From Prevotella sp. (lineage in GTDB: Bacteria; Bacteroidota; Bacteroidia; Bacteroidales; Bacteroidaceae): a DNA stretch of 40,244 bases. Below the pieces are notes generated by a model. That model saw nothing but the letters and a program-made list of their open reading frames with translations. It did no database searches and was not told where the DNA came from. A program made the position numbers and the translations under genes. The stretch spans positions 1 through 40,244 of the forward strand of contig JAEEVW010000032.1 in assembly GCA_016291085.1 (NCBI GenBank), written 5' to 3'. Positions 23,210-30,503 of this stretch are shown one piece after another (positions within the stretch are counted from its first letter, which is position 1; the number at the start of each line of letters is the position of its first letter).

Positions 23210-23794
23210 ATGAACTATATCAATATCATTAAGAATGGCATCGTCAAGGAGAACCCCACGTTCGTCCTGATGCTGGGTATGTGTCCCACGCTGGCCACAA
23301 CCACTTCTGCCATGAACGGTATGTCGATGGGACTGGCCACGATGGCTGTGCTCATCTGCACCAACTTTGTGATTTCGTGCCTCAAGAGCATTACGCCCGA
23401 CAAGGTACGTATTCCTGTATTCATCGTCGTTATTGCAGCATTCGTCACCATCCTGCAACTGGTCATTAAGGCCTTCCTGCCCGATATTGACGCTGCTCTC
23501 GGACTGTTTATTCCGCTGATTGTGGTGAACTGCATCATCCTGGGACGTGCTGAAGCTTTTGCTGCCAAGAACTCACCCGTGGCATCGCTTTTCGACGGCA
23601 TTGGTATTGGTCTTGGTTTTACACTGGGACTCACGCTGCTGGGCATCTGTCGTGAATTGCTGGGTTCAGGTTCTATCTTCGGACTGACCCTGCTGCCTGA
23701 GACTTACAACATCCTGCTCTTTGTGCTGCCTCCGGGAGCTTTCATCATGCTGGGATTCCTGATTGCAATTGTGAACAAGTTGCGCAGCAACTAA
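23210..23794 (+). CDS. rnfE: Rnf complex subunit E
   Basis: A 194-residue membrane protein with about six hydrophobic helices. RnfE/NqrD hallmarks are present: KENPTFVLMLGMCPTLA near the N-terminus and GRAEAFAAKN in the middle (about 104-113). Together with RnfA it forms an inverted-topology pair that holds a membrane Fe-S centre; Cys24 in the GMCPTLA segment is a candidate ligand. The ATG follows the rnfG stop by 2 nt. Confidence 0.95.
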   Translation: MNYINIIKNGIVKENPTFVLMLGMCPTLATTTSAMNGMSMGLATMAVLICTNFVISCLKSITPDKVRIPVFIVVIAAFVTILQLVIKAFLPDIDAALGLFIPLIVVNCIILGRAEAFAAKNSPVASLFDGIGIGLGFTLGLTLLGICRELLGSGSIFGLTLLPETYNILLFVLPPGAFIMLGFLIAIVNKLRSN

Positions 23795-23797
23795 AAT

Positions 23798-23837
23798 GTC
23801 GTAGTAACGATATAACGTAATAACGAAATAACGACAA
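23798..23837 (+). repeat. octamer micro-array between rnfE and rnfA
   Basis: Units of 8 bp: GTCGTAGT, AACGATAT, AACGTAAT, AACGAAAT, AACGACAA. The first is degenerate; the next four share AACGNNAN. It ends 2 nt before the rnfA ATG. Confidence 0.7.
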
Positions 23838-23839
23838 CT

Positions 23840-24442
23840 ATGGAATATATATTGATTTTTATTAGCGCGATATTCGTCAACAATATCATCCTGTCGCAGT
23901 TCCTTGGCATCTGTCCCTTTCTCGGTGTTTCCAAGAAGGTCGACACATCGCTGGGCATGTCGGCAGCTGTAGCCTTCGTGCTCACCTTGGCCACCATCGT
24001 GACCTGGCTGGTGCAGAAGTTCGTGCTCGATGCCTTTGGCTTGCAATATCTGCAGACCATCGCTTTCATTCTGGTCATTGCATCACTGGTGCAGATGGTT
24101 GAGATCATCCTCAAGAAGGTCTCGCCAGCACTCTATCAGGCTCTGGGCATCTTCTTGCCATTGATTACAACCAACTGTGCTGTGCTGGGTGTGGCCATTC
24201 TGGTCATTCAGAAGGACTTCGACCTCCTGCAGAGCGTTGTCTATGCCTTCTCCACCGCTATTGGTTTTGGATTGGCACTGACCGTTTTTGCTGGTATGCG
24301 CGAACAACTGGAGTTGGTTAAGATTCCCAAGGGTATGTCTGGTATGGCCATCGTCATGCTTTCTGCAGGCCTACTCAGCCTGGCCTTCATGGGCTTCTCG
24401 GGCGTTGATGGCGGTCTCCGCACCCTTTTCGGGCTGAATTGA
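23840..24442 (+). CDS. rnfA: Rnf complex subunit A
   Basis: A 200-residue membrane protein with about six helices, homologous in form to RnfE. Typical segments are FVNNIILSQFLGICPFLGVSK (Cys at about 25, candidate Fe-S ligand), PLITTNCAVLGVAI, and a Met/Gly-rich C-terminus. It is the last gene of the operon in the order RseC-B-C-D-G-E-A, the usual Bacteroidetes arrangement. It is followed by a strong terminator 29 bp downstream. Confidence 0.95.
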   Translation: MEYILIFISAIFVNNIILSQFLGICPFLGVSKKVDTSLGMSAAVAFVLTLATIVTWLVQKFVLDAFGLQYLQTIAFILVIASLVQMVEIILKKVSPALYQALGIFLPLITTNCAVLGVAILVIQKDFDLLQSVVYAFSTAIGFGLALTVFAGMREQLELVKIPKGMSGMAIVMLSAGLLSLAFMGFSGVDGGLRTLFGLN

Positions 24443-24470
24443 TATAAAGTGATTAAACTGATTGAAATAG

Positions 24471-24508
24471 TAAAGGGAGTCCGAATGGAACTCCCTTTAT
24501 TGTTTGTT
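24471..24508 (+). terminator. terminator of the rseC-rnf operon
   Basis: Stem TAAAGGGAGTCC / GGAACTCCCTTTA (24471-24499) with one bulged base and a short loop, followed by a T-rich stretch. Confidence 0.85.
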
Positions 24509-24543
24509 TGGAATAAATTTTTTGTTTTTTGTGTTCTGCGGCC

Positions 24544-24801
24544 TTATGCTTCAGGAATTACAGAAACTACGCTCTTGTCGCGCTTACCCTTGTGGAACTG
24601 AACAGTTCCATCGCAGAGAGCATACAGAGTATCGTCTTTACCCATAGCCACGTTGTTGCCTGCGTTGTGCTTAGAGCCACGCTGGCGTACGATGATGTTA
24701 CCAGCAACAACTTTCTGACCACCGAAAATCTTCACGCCAAGTCGCTGAGCAGCTGACTCGCGTCCGTTCTTAGAACTACCTACACCTTTTTTGTGTGCCA
24801 T
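24544..24801 (-). CDS. rpmA: 50S ribosomal protein L27
   Basis: An 85-residue protein starting [16 protein letters not shown], the conserved N-terminal tail that reaches the peptidyl-transferase centre in bacteria where it is not cleaved. [21 protein letters not shown] and [15 protein letters not shown] segments (here [18 protein letters not shown]) confirm the family. It is second in the rplU-rpmA operon with a 13-bp gap. A full Shine-Dalgarno overlaps the rplU stop. Confidence 0.98.
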   Translation of the reverse strand: MAHKKGVGSSKNGRESAAQRLGVKIFGGQKVVAGNIIVRQRGSKHNAGNNVAMGKDDTLYALCDGTVQFHKGKRDKSVVSVIPEA

Positions 24802-24807
24802 AATGTG

Positions 24808-24816
24808 TCCTCCTTT
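24808..24816 (-). promoter_or_regulatory. strong Shine-Dalgarno of rpmA
   Basis: Minus strand AAAGGAGGA, 6 nt before ATG 24801 and overlapping the rplU TAA (24815-24817). This favours coupled L21/L27 synthesis. Confidence 0.7.
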
Positions 24817-25132
24817 AAGCGATTACTGATTTAACTTCTACCTGGGTGTACTGCTGACGGTGACCGTTACGCTTACGAGAGTCCTTGCGACGCTTCATCT
24901 TGAAAACGATGACCTTCTCACCCTTTACCAGTGGATTAACCACTTCACATACTACCTTTGCACCGTCTACGGTGGGTGCGCCTACCTGTACTGTTCCTTC
25001 ATTGTCGACAAGCAGTACCTTGTCGAATTCAACAGTTTTACCGGCTTCCACATCCTTCATGTGGTTGATGAAGAGCTTCTTTCCCTGCTCTGCCTTGAAC
25101 TGCTGACCGTTGATTTCTACAATTGCGTACAT
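24815..25132 (-). CDS. rplU: 50S ribosomal protein L21
   Basis: A 105-residue protein. [22 protein letters not shown] at the start and [27 protein letters not shown] near the end are standard L21. It binds 23S rRNA and is transcribed with rpmA. It has a clear -7 box about 90 nt upstream and a leader that can fold into a hairpin, so leader-based autoregulation is possible but unproven. Confidence 0.98.
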   Translation of the reverse strand: MYAIVEINGQQFKAEQGKKLFINHMKDVEAGKTVEFDKVLLVDNEGTVQVGAPTVDGAKVVCEVVNPLVKGEKVIVFKMKRRKDSRKRNGHRQQYTQVEVKSVIA

Positions 25133-25164
25133 TGTTGTTTTTTAATTGTTTAACGGGTTTTTCC

Positions 25165-25185
25165 GCATGGCGTGTCGCCTCGTGC
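25165..25185 (-). promoter_or_regulatory. hairpin in the rplU leader
   Basis: Minus strand: GCA(CGA)GGCG-ACA-CGCC(A)TGC, a tight GC stem about 33 nt before the rplU ATG. It has no T-run behind it, so it is more likely a regulatory or stabilising stem than a terminator. Confidence 0.45.
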
Positions 25186-25222
25186 AACAGCTTTATTGAG
25201 CCACCACGGACTAAATCGGGCG

Positions 25223-25230
25223 CAAAGGTA
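25223..25230 (-). promoter_or_regulatory. -7 box of rplU-rpmA
   Basis: Minus-strand TACCTTTG, a perfect -7 element; predicted start near 25219, leader about 87 nt. The position expected for TTTG is occupied by a heptamer array that offers none on this strand. Confidence 0.75.
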
Positions 25231-25238
25231 CTAATTTT

Positions 25239-25266
25239 TTTGAACTTTGAACTTTGAACTTTGAAC
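25239..25266 (+). repeat. heptamer micro-array (TTTGAAC) x4
   Basis: Four perfect 7-bp units from 25239 to 25266. It sits over the -33 region of the rplU promoter. The array reads GTTCAAA on the minus strand. Confidence 0.9.
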
Positions 25267-25304
25267 TTTATAGTAAGATTTAGTATAATTTAACTTTTGG
25301 GGCA

Positions 25305-25403
25305 GGGGAAAATAATAAAGCGGTGACCCTCACAGGCAACCGCTCTATATCTTCAATAGGTATTAGTCCTTTTAAGGTAAAAAGATTGTTTTCAGGATAA
25401 CAG
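25305..25403 (-). ncRNA. candidate small RNA upstream of rplU
   Basis: A perfect promoter at 25407-25438 and a terminator-like hairpin (stem AGCGGT/ACCGCT at 25319-25344, then TTTATTATTTT) bound a transcript of about 100 nt with no plausible reading frame. An inner stem (CCTT-AA-AAGG) is visible. It lies in the 412-bp gap between rplU and the TonB receptor. It could be a free sRNA or an attenuated long leader of rplU. No family was identified; 6S-type or other Bacteroidales RNAs should be tested. Confidence 0.5.
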
Positions 25404-25406
25404 CTG

Positions 25407-25438
25407 CAAATTTACGAACTTTTTTATTAACTCACAAA
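25407..25438 (-). promoter_or_regulatory. orphan promoter for the candidate small RNA
   Basis: Minus strand: TTTG (25435-25438), a 20-nt spacer, then TAAATTTG (25407-25414). Predicted start near 25403. No protein gene starts within the next 170 nt. Confidence 0.75.
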
Positions 25439-25598
25439 CTTTTTATCAACAAAATTAAAAAAAAAGTACTGTGTCCCCACACAATTTCATTTTCTCCATA
25501 AAAAGTTAATAAATATGTGCGTAATCGATTGAAAAATTGATTTATCTTAATAAATTGGCCATTTATCGTTTTTCAGATATAAATCCTCATAAATGTGG

Positions 25599-25630
25599 AT
25601 TGTGTATTGAAACGAAAACTTGTACCTTTG
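25599..25630 (+). promoter_or_regulatory. promoter of the TonB-dependent receptor gene
   Basis: ATTG (25599-25602), a 20-nt spacer, then TACCTTTG (25623-25630). Predicted start near 25634, so the leader is only about 9 nt to ATG 25643. The rest of 25439-25598 is AT-rich with no other signal noticed. Confidence 0.75.
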
Positions 25631-25642
25631 CACTCAGAAATT

Positions 25643-28075
25643 ATGATGAAGACAATAATGAAAAAGAAATTCCTCTTGATCGCTGCCCTGTCAGTAAGCC
25701 TGAACAGTATGGCAGCTGATGTGTATGAACAGGTGAATGACACCTCGCGTGTAGTGGATTTGGACGAGGTCGTTGTGGTGGCTCAGCCTAAGGAACAGGT
25801 ACGCCTGCGACTCCAACCTCTGAGCAGTTCTGTGTATAACAACGAGCAACTTCAGCAGCTTAATATCCATGAACTCAGTCAGTTATCTCATTACGTTCCA
25901 TCTTTTGTGATGCCAGCGTATGGTTCACGCCTTACTTCGTCGATGTATGTACGCGGTATTGGCTCACGTATTAACAACCCTGCTGTAGGTGTGTATTACG
26001 ACAATATCCCCTTGATGTCGAAGGCCGCATTCAACAACCATTTCTATATGTTGGACCGTGTGGACATCCTGCGTGGCCCGCAGGGTACGCTTTACGGACA
26101 GAACACTGAGGGAGGCCTTGTGCGCATCTATTCGAAGAACCCGATGAACTATCAGGGAACGGACGTGCGACTGGGCATCGGTACAGGTCTGTGGCGTAAT
26201 GTCGAGGTGGCCCACTACCACCGTCCGAGCGAGAAACTGGCCTTCAGTGTGGCCGGATTCTACAGCGGACTGAAGGGCTTTATCGACAACCAGAACTTCG
26301 ACGAGAAGAACGACAAGAGTCTGGAGGCTGGCGGCAGGGTGCGTCTGGTGTTTGCCCCTAACAAGAAGCTGAAGTTCGACTGGACCGCCGACTACCAGTG
26401 GGTAAGCCAGAACGGCTTCGGATATGGGATGTTTTATCCGCTCGACTTGCAAGTGCCTGCATATTTAGGTACGCCAAATGGGAATTATAATCCGCTCTAT
26501 ATACCAAAGGCCGACGAAACGGTACAGGACCCTGCCACTACCATCATGAACGGTTACAAGCGCAATATGCTGAACACGGGTCTGAACATCAGCTACGAGA
26601 TGGACAAATTCCTGTTCACTTCTACCACCAGCTATCAGTTCCTGCAGGACAAGATGCTGATGGACCAGGATTATATGACACCTGACTACTTGCGATTGGA
26701 GCAGCGCCAGAAGCAGAACGCTGTGACGCAGGAGTTTGTGCTACGCTCGCACGATAAGAGTGTCTGGCAGCACGCGACAGGGCTGTTTGGATCCTATCAG
26801 TGGTTGCGCACCGATGCCCCTGTATATTTTGGCGAGGACATGCGCTCAGCGTTGGCTACCACCATATTAAATTACATGCCCGAGCGCGTGCGTACCATGT
26901 TTAATATATGGGAAATTCCTACGCTCGAAGTGGCAGAGCAGTTCCATACCCCTCAGATGAACCTCGGATTCTTCCATGAATCGAACATCCTGTTGGCCGA
27001 TCGTCTGAAGGTGACACTGGGCTTCCGTCTGAACTACGACAAGGTGAAAATTGACTACGACACGCAGGCGCTGATGACGCTCCACTATGCAGCCCAGATG
27101 GGACCGCGCACGATGGAATACACCAACGGACTCCTGTCGCCTTTGGCGCAGAGTCACGACAAGGGCTTCACGCAGTTCCTGCCGAAGGTGGGCCTCACCT
27201 GGCTGCTGGACGACAACCTCGGAAACATCTATGCCGTTGTGGCCAAGGGCTATCGCTCGGGTGGCTATAACATCCAGATGTTCTCCGACATTCTCCAGAC
27301 GGACCTGATGGCTAACGGCAAGGACATCAGTTCGCTGCAAAACGAAACCAAGACATTGGAACACAGCGCTGAAGACTATGCTGCCATCGAAGAGACCATC
27401 GCCTACAAGCCCGAGGAGTCGTGGAACTATGAGGTGGGAACGCACCTGAACTTCTTCGACAGCAAGATGCACTTCGACCTGGCGCTCTACTACATGCAGA
27501 TTCGCAACCAGCAGCTGTCTATCATGGAGCCCAACAGCAACTATGGCCGCATCATGGTCAATGCCGGTAAGAGCCACTCGTGCGGTTTGGAGACGACGCT
27601 GCGTGGACGTTTCCTCGACAATGCCCTCGACTGGACGCTGACCTATTCATTCACCAGCGCCAAGTTCGACGAGTATATCGACGATATGACACCGACTGAT
27701 GATGGCTATCATACGGCGGATAAGATCTACATTAAAGATTACTCCGACAACTACGTGCCCTTCGTACCCCAGCACATGTTCAGCGCGGTGGCCGACTACC
27801 ACATCGGTAAGTTCACCATCGGCGCCAATGTGGCAGGGCAGGGGAAGACCTGGTGGGACGAGGCCAACACCTACGCCCAGAAGTTCTATGCTGTCCTCGG
27901 TGCCCATGCCGACTACGACTTCGGACCTGTAGTTGTTTCGCTGTGGGGACGCAATCTGACGGACACCAAATACAACACCTTCGCCATTCAGAGCAGTGCT
28001 GCCGGAGGTACCCGCTATTTTGCACAAAAGGCGAATCCCATACAGGTTGGAATGGATGTGAATATACATTTTTAA
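25643..28075 (+). CDS. TonB-dependent outer-membrane receptor
   Basis: 810 residues from ATG 25643; ATG 25646 and 25658 are also possible. Upstream in-frame codons precede the predicted mRNA start and are excluded. A signal peptide (KKKFLLIAALSVSLNSMAA) is followed by a TonB-box-like DLDEVVVVA. The plug domain has MYVRGIGSR, VGVYYDNIP and the classic DILRGPQGTLYGQNTEGG. A long 22-strand-type barrel ends in VGMDVNIHF with terminal Phe. There is no N-terminal carboxypeptidase-like domain and no SusD partner, so it resembles siderophore/cofactor receptors more than SusC. Substrate unknown; the plug hints at iron-chelate or vitamin uptake. Confidence 0.9.
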   Translation: MMKTIMKKKFLLIAALSVSLNSMAADVYEQVNDTSRVVDLDEVVVVAQPKEQVRLRLQPLSSSVYNNEQLQQLNIHELSQLSHYVPSFVMPAYGSRLTSSMYVRGIGSRINNPAVGVYYDNIPLMSKAAFNNHFYMLDRVDILRGPQGTLYGQNTEGGLVRIYSKNPMNYQGTDVRLGIGTGLWRNVEVAHYHRPSEKLAFSVAGFYSGLKGFIDNQNFDEKNDKSLEAGGRVRLVFAPNKKLKFDWTADYQWVSQNGFGYGMFYPLDLQVPAYLGTPNGNYNPLYIPKADETVQDPATTIMNGYKRNMLNTGLNISYEMDKFLFTSTTSYQFLQDKMLMDQDYMTPDYLRLEQRQKQNAVTQEFVLRSHDKSVWQHATGLFGSYQWLRTDAPVYFGEDMRSALATTILNYMPERVRTMFNIWEIPTLEVAEQFHTPQMNLGFFHESNILLADRLKVTLGFRLNYDKVKIDYDTQALMTLHYAAQMGPRTMEYTNGLLSPLAQSHDKGFTQFLPKVGLTWLLDDNLGNIYAVVAKGYRSGGYNIQMFSDILQTDLMANGKDISSLQNETKTLEHSAEDYAAIEETIAYKPEESWNYEVGTHLNFFDSKMHFDLALYYMQIRNQQLSIMEPNSNYGRIMVNAGKSHSCGLETTLRGRFLDNALDWTLTYSFTSAKFDEYIDDMTPTDDGYHTADKIYIKDYSDNYVPFVPQHMFSAVADYHIGKFTIGANVAGQGKTWWDEANTYAQKFYAVLGAHADYDFGPVVVSLWGRNLTDTKYNTFAIQSSAAGGTRYFAQKANPIQVGMDVNIHF

Positions 28076-28172
28076 CTTCAACATACAAAACCAAACAGAC
28101 TTGTTTTCGTTAAAATCGTTAAAATTAACGGAAATAATTAACTAAAAGACTTCTTCGTGTCTGTAAAAGTCG

Positions 28173-28180
28173 TATCTTTG
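28173..28180 (+). promoter_or_regulatory. -7 box directly before rprX
   Basis: TATCTTTG, a perfect -7 element, ends only 4 nt before ATG 28185. The predicted transcription start is 28184-28185, which would make the mRNA leaderless. The -33 element is weak. Confidence 0.7.
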
Positions 28181-28184
28181 CAGC

Positions 28185-29744
28185 ATGAAGAAGTCTACTA
28201 TTTGGATTATAGCCGTCATTATGGGATTCTCATTCCTGGCGCTGCTCTACCTTCAGTTCTCCTATGTCGAGGAGATGGTCAAGATGAAGAAAGAGCAGTT
28301 CGACGAGAGTGTGAATCGCAGTCTCTATCAGGCCTCGCATAATCTGGAGGTGAACGAGACCTCGCGCTATCTGGAAAAGGACGTCAAGGAAACCGAGCGC
28401 CGTGCTTTCAAGCAAGACTCTGTGTTCAGCGACGGGTTGGGTTCCATCAAGCATTCCCATCAGTTTGCCGTTGCTGCCGACGACGGTACGGTGTATTCGT
28501 CTTTCCAGTTGAAGACCTTCGAGATGAAGCCGTCGTCGATTCCCAAGGCCATGATTATGCGTAAGGACAAGAACTCGCTGGTGGACGCTGCCAAGTCTAT
28601 GCAGGAGATTGTCCGCAACCGCTACGTCTATCAGAAGGCCCTGCTCGACGAGGTGGTCTATAACATCCTCTATACTGCCAGCGACAAGCCTCTGAACGAG
28701 CGCATCAATTTCCGCATGCTCGACAACGACATCCGCGAGCAGCTGGCCAATAACGGCATCAATATTCCCTACCATTTCACCGTGTCTACCGCTGACGGAC
28801 GCGAGGTGTACCGTTGTCCCGACTATAGCGAGGAGGGCGAGCAGTATGCCTATACTCAGTATTTGTTCCGCAACGACCCCCAGTCGAAGATGGGGCTGGT
28901 AAAGGTGCATTTCCCTGAGATGAGCAGCTATATTTTCTCCAGCGTGCGCTTCATGATTCCCAGCATCATCTTTACGATAGTGTTGCTCATTACGTTCCTG
29001 TTTACCTTGTTCGTCATCTTCCGTCAGAAGCGCTATACGGAAATCAAGAACGACTTCATCAACAACATGACCCACGAGTTGAAGACGCCTATCGCCTCCA
29101 TCTCGCTGGCTGCACAGATGATGAACGACGATAGTGTGCCCAAGACAGAGCAGATGACCAAACATCTGGGAAATGTCATTGGCGACGAGTCGAAACGTCT
29201 GCGCTTCCTGGTCGAAAAGGTGTTGCAGATGTCGATGTTCGACAAGAAGAGCGTGGTCTTCAAGCGCAAAGAGCTGGACCTGAACGAAATGGTCGAGCAG
29301 ATTGCCCAGACGTTCTCCCTGCGTGTGGAACATACGGGTGGAAAGATATATACTGAGATAGAAGCTGTGGATTCAGGTCTCTATGTCGACGAGGTGCACT
29401 TCCAGAATGCCATTACCAATCTGATGGACAATGCGGTGAAATACCGCAAGCCCGACGAGCCGCTCGACATTTACCTGCGCACCTGGAACGACGAGCATAA
29501 ACACCTCTGCCTGTCTATCCGCGATACCGGCATGGGCATCAAGAAGGAAAACGTCAGGAAGATCTTCGACAAGTTCTATCGTGTCCACACGGGTAACAAG
29601 CACGACGTCAAGGGCTTTGGTCTCGGACTGGCGTACGTCAAGAAAGTCATCGACCTGCATCAAGGCAGCATCAAGGTCGAGAGTGAAGTAGGCAAGGGTA
29701 CCAAGTTTACCATCATGCTGCCCGTGTTGGAAGAAACTAATTAA
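28185..29744 (+). CDS. rprX: sensor histidine kinase, RprX-like
   Basis: A 519-residue protein. TM1 is at about 5-24, a periplasmic sensor region at about 25-255, and TM2 at about 256-279. The H-box FINNMTHELKTP has His297 as the phosphoacceptor. The N-box is NAITNLMDNAVKYRKPD, G1 is DTGMGIKKEN and G2 is GFGLGLAYVKKVI. There is no HAMP domain. Length and layout equal those of Bacteroides RprX as I remember it, and the next gene is its response regulator. The signal sensed is not known; in Bacteroides the pair was found through effects on porin and tetracycline-resistance regulation. Choosing a later start would destroy TM1. Confidence 0.88.
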   Translation: MKKSTIWIIAVIMGFSFLALLYLQFSYVEEMVKMKKEQFDESVNRSLYQASHNLEVNETSRYLEKDVKETERRAFKQDSVFSDGLGSIKHSHQFAVAADDGTVYSSFQLKTFEMKPSSIPKAMIMRKDKNSLVDAAKSMQEIVRNRYVYQKALLDEVVYNILYTASDKPLNERINFRMLDNDIREQLANNGINIPYHFTVSTADGREVYRCPDYSEEGEQYAYTQYLFRNDPQSKMGLVKVHFPEMSSYIFSSVRFMIPSIIFTIVLLITFLFTLFVIFRQKRYTEIKNDFINNMTHELKTPIASISLAAQMMNDDSVPKTEQMTKHLGNVIGDESKRLRFLVEKVLQMSMFDKKSVVFKRKELDLNEMVEQIAQTFSLRVEHTGGKIYTEIEAVDSGLYVDEVHFQNAITNLMDNAVKYRKPDEPLDIYLRTWNDEHKHLCLSIRDTGMGIKKENVRKIFDKFYRVHTGNKHDVKGFGLGLAYVKKVIDLHQGSIKVESEVGKGTKFTIMLPVLEETN

Positions 29745-29792
29745 ATGAAGATATAAATGAGTATAGTAATAATCCCTAAAAAAACGAAAATT

Positions 29793-30491
29793 ATGGACGA
29801 AAAACTGAAAATTCTTCTTTGTGAAGACGACGAGAACCTCGGAATGCTGTTACGCGAGTATTTGGCCGCCAAAGGTTATGTAGCAGAGCTCTGCCCCGAT
29901 GGCGAAGCTGGTTACAAGGCTTTCCTCAAGACAAAGTTCGACATCTGCGTGCTCGATGTGATGATGCCTAAGAAGGACGGTTTCACGCTGGCACAGGAAA
30001 TTCGTCAGGCCAACCCCGACATCCCCATCATCTTCCTCACTGCCAAGACGCTGAAGGAGGACATCCTGGAGGGATTCAAGATTGGTGCCGACGACTATAT
30101 CACCAAGCCCTTCTCCATGGAGGAGCTCGTATTCCGTGTAGAGGCCATTCTGCGCCGCGTTCGTGGCAAGAAGAATCGCGAGAGTTCCGTTTACCACATC
30201 GGCAACTTCCTCTTCGACACCCAGAAGCAGCTGCTCGTCATTGGCGAGAAGCAGACCAAGCTGACTACGAAGGAGAACGAACTGCTGGCCCTGCTGTGCA
30301 GCCATGCCAACGAGATTCTGCAGCGCGATTTCGCCCTGAAGACCATCTGGATTGACGACAACTACTTCAATGCCCGCTCTATGGATGTCTACATCACCAA
30401 GCTGCGCAAGCATCTGAAGGACGATCCTCAGATCGAGATCATCAACATCCACGGCAAGGGGTACAAGCTCATCACCCCCGAGGTAGAATAA
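29793..30491 (+). CDS. rprY: response regulator, RprY-like (OmpR family)
   Basis: 232 residues from ATG 29793. The receiver domain has the acidic pair EDD (11-13), Asp55 in LDVMMPKKDG as the phosphorylation site, and FLTAKT. The winged-helix output domain runs from about 135 to 230, with TKLTTKENELLALLC and ARSMDVYITKLRKHL. An upstream in-frame ATG at 29757 would add 12 residues (SIVIIPKKTKI) not expected in the family. Between rprX and this start there is also a three-codon mini-frame (29745-29756). It converges with the GH2 gene, with 12 bp between the ends and no clear terminator. Confidence 0.9.
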   Translation: MDEKLKILLCEDDENLGMLLREYLAAKGYVAELCPDGEAGYKAFLKTKFDICVLDVMMPKKDGFTLAQEIRQANPDIPIIFLTAKTLKEDILEGFKIGADDYITKPFSMEELVFRVEAILRRVRGKKNRESSVYHIGNFLFDTQKQLLVIGEKQTKLTTKENELLALLCSHANEILQRDFALKTIWIDDNYFNARSMDVYITKLRKHLKDDPQIEIINIHGKGYKLITPEVE

Positions 30492-30503
30492 GAAATCCTT
30501 CTG

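Noticed and set aside
25643..28075. SusC-type nutrient receptor of a polysaccharide locus
   Set aside because: It lacks the N-terminal carboxypeptidase-like extension and has no SusD partner. The plug resembles siderophore/cofactor receptors, and it is separated from the glycosidases by the two-component genes.
28230..29333. Long open frame opposite rprX (about 367 codons, minus strand)
   Set aside because: Shadow of the histidine-kinase gene, whose H, N and G boxes are intact on the plus strand. No promoter is seen on the minus strand.
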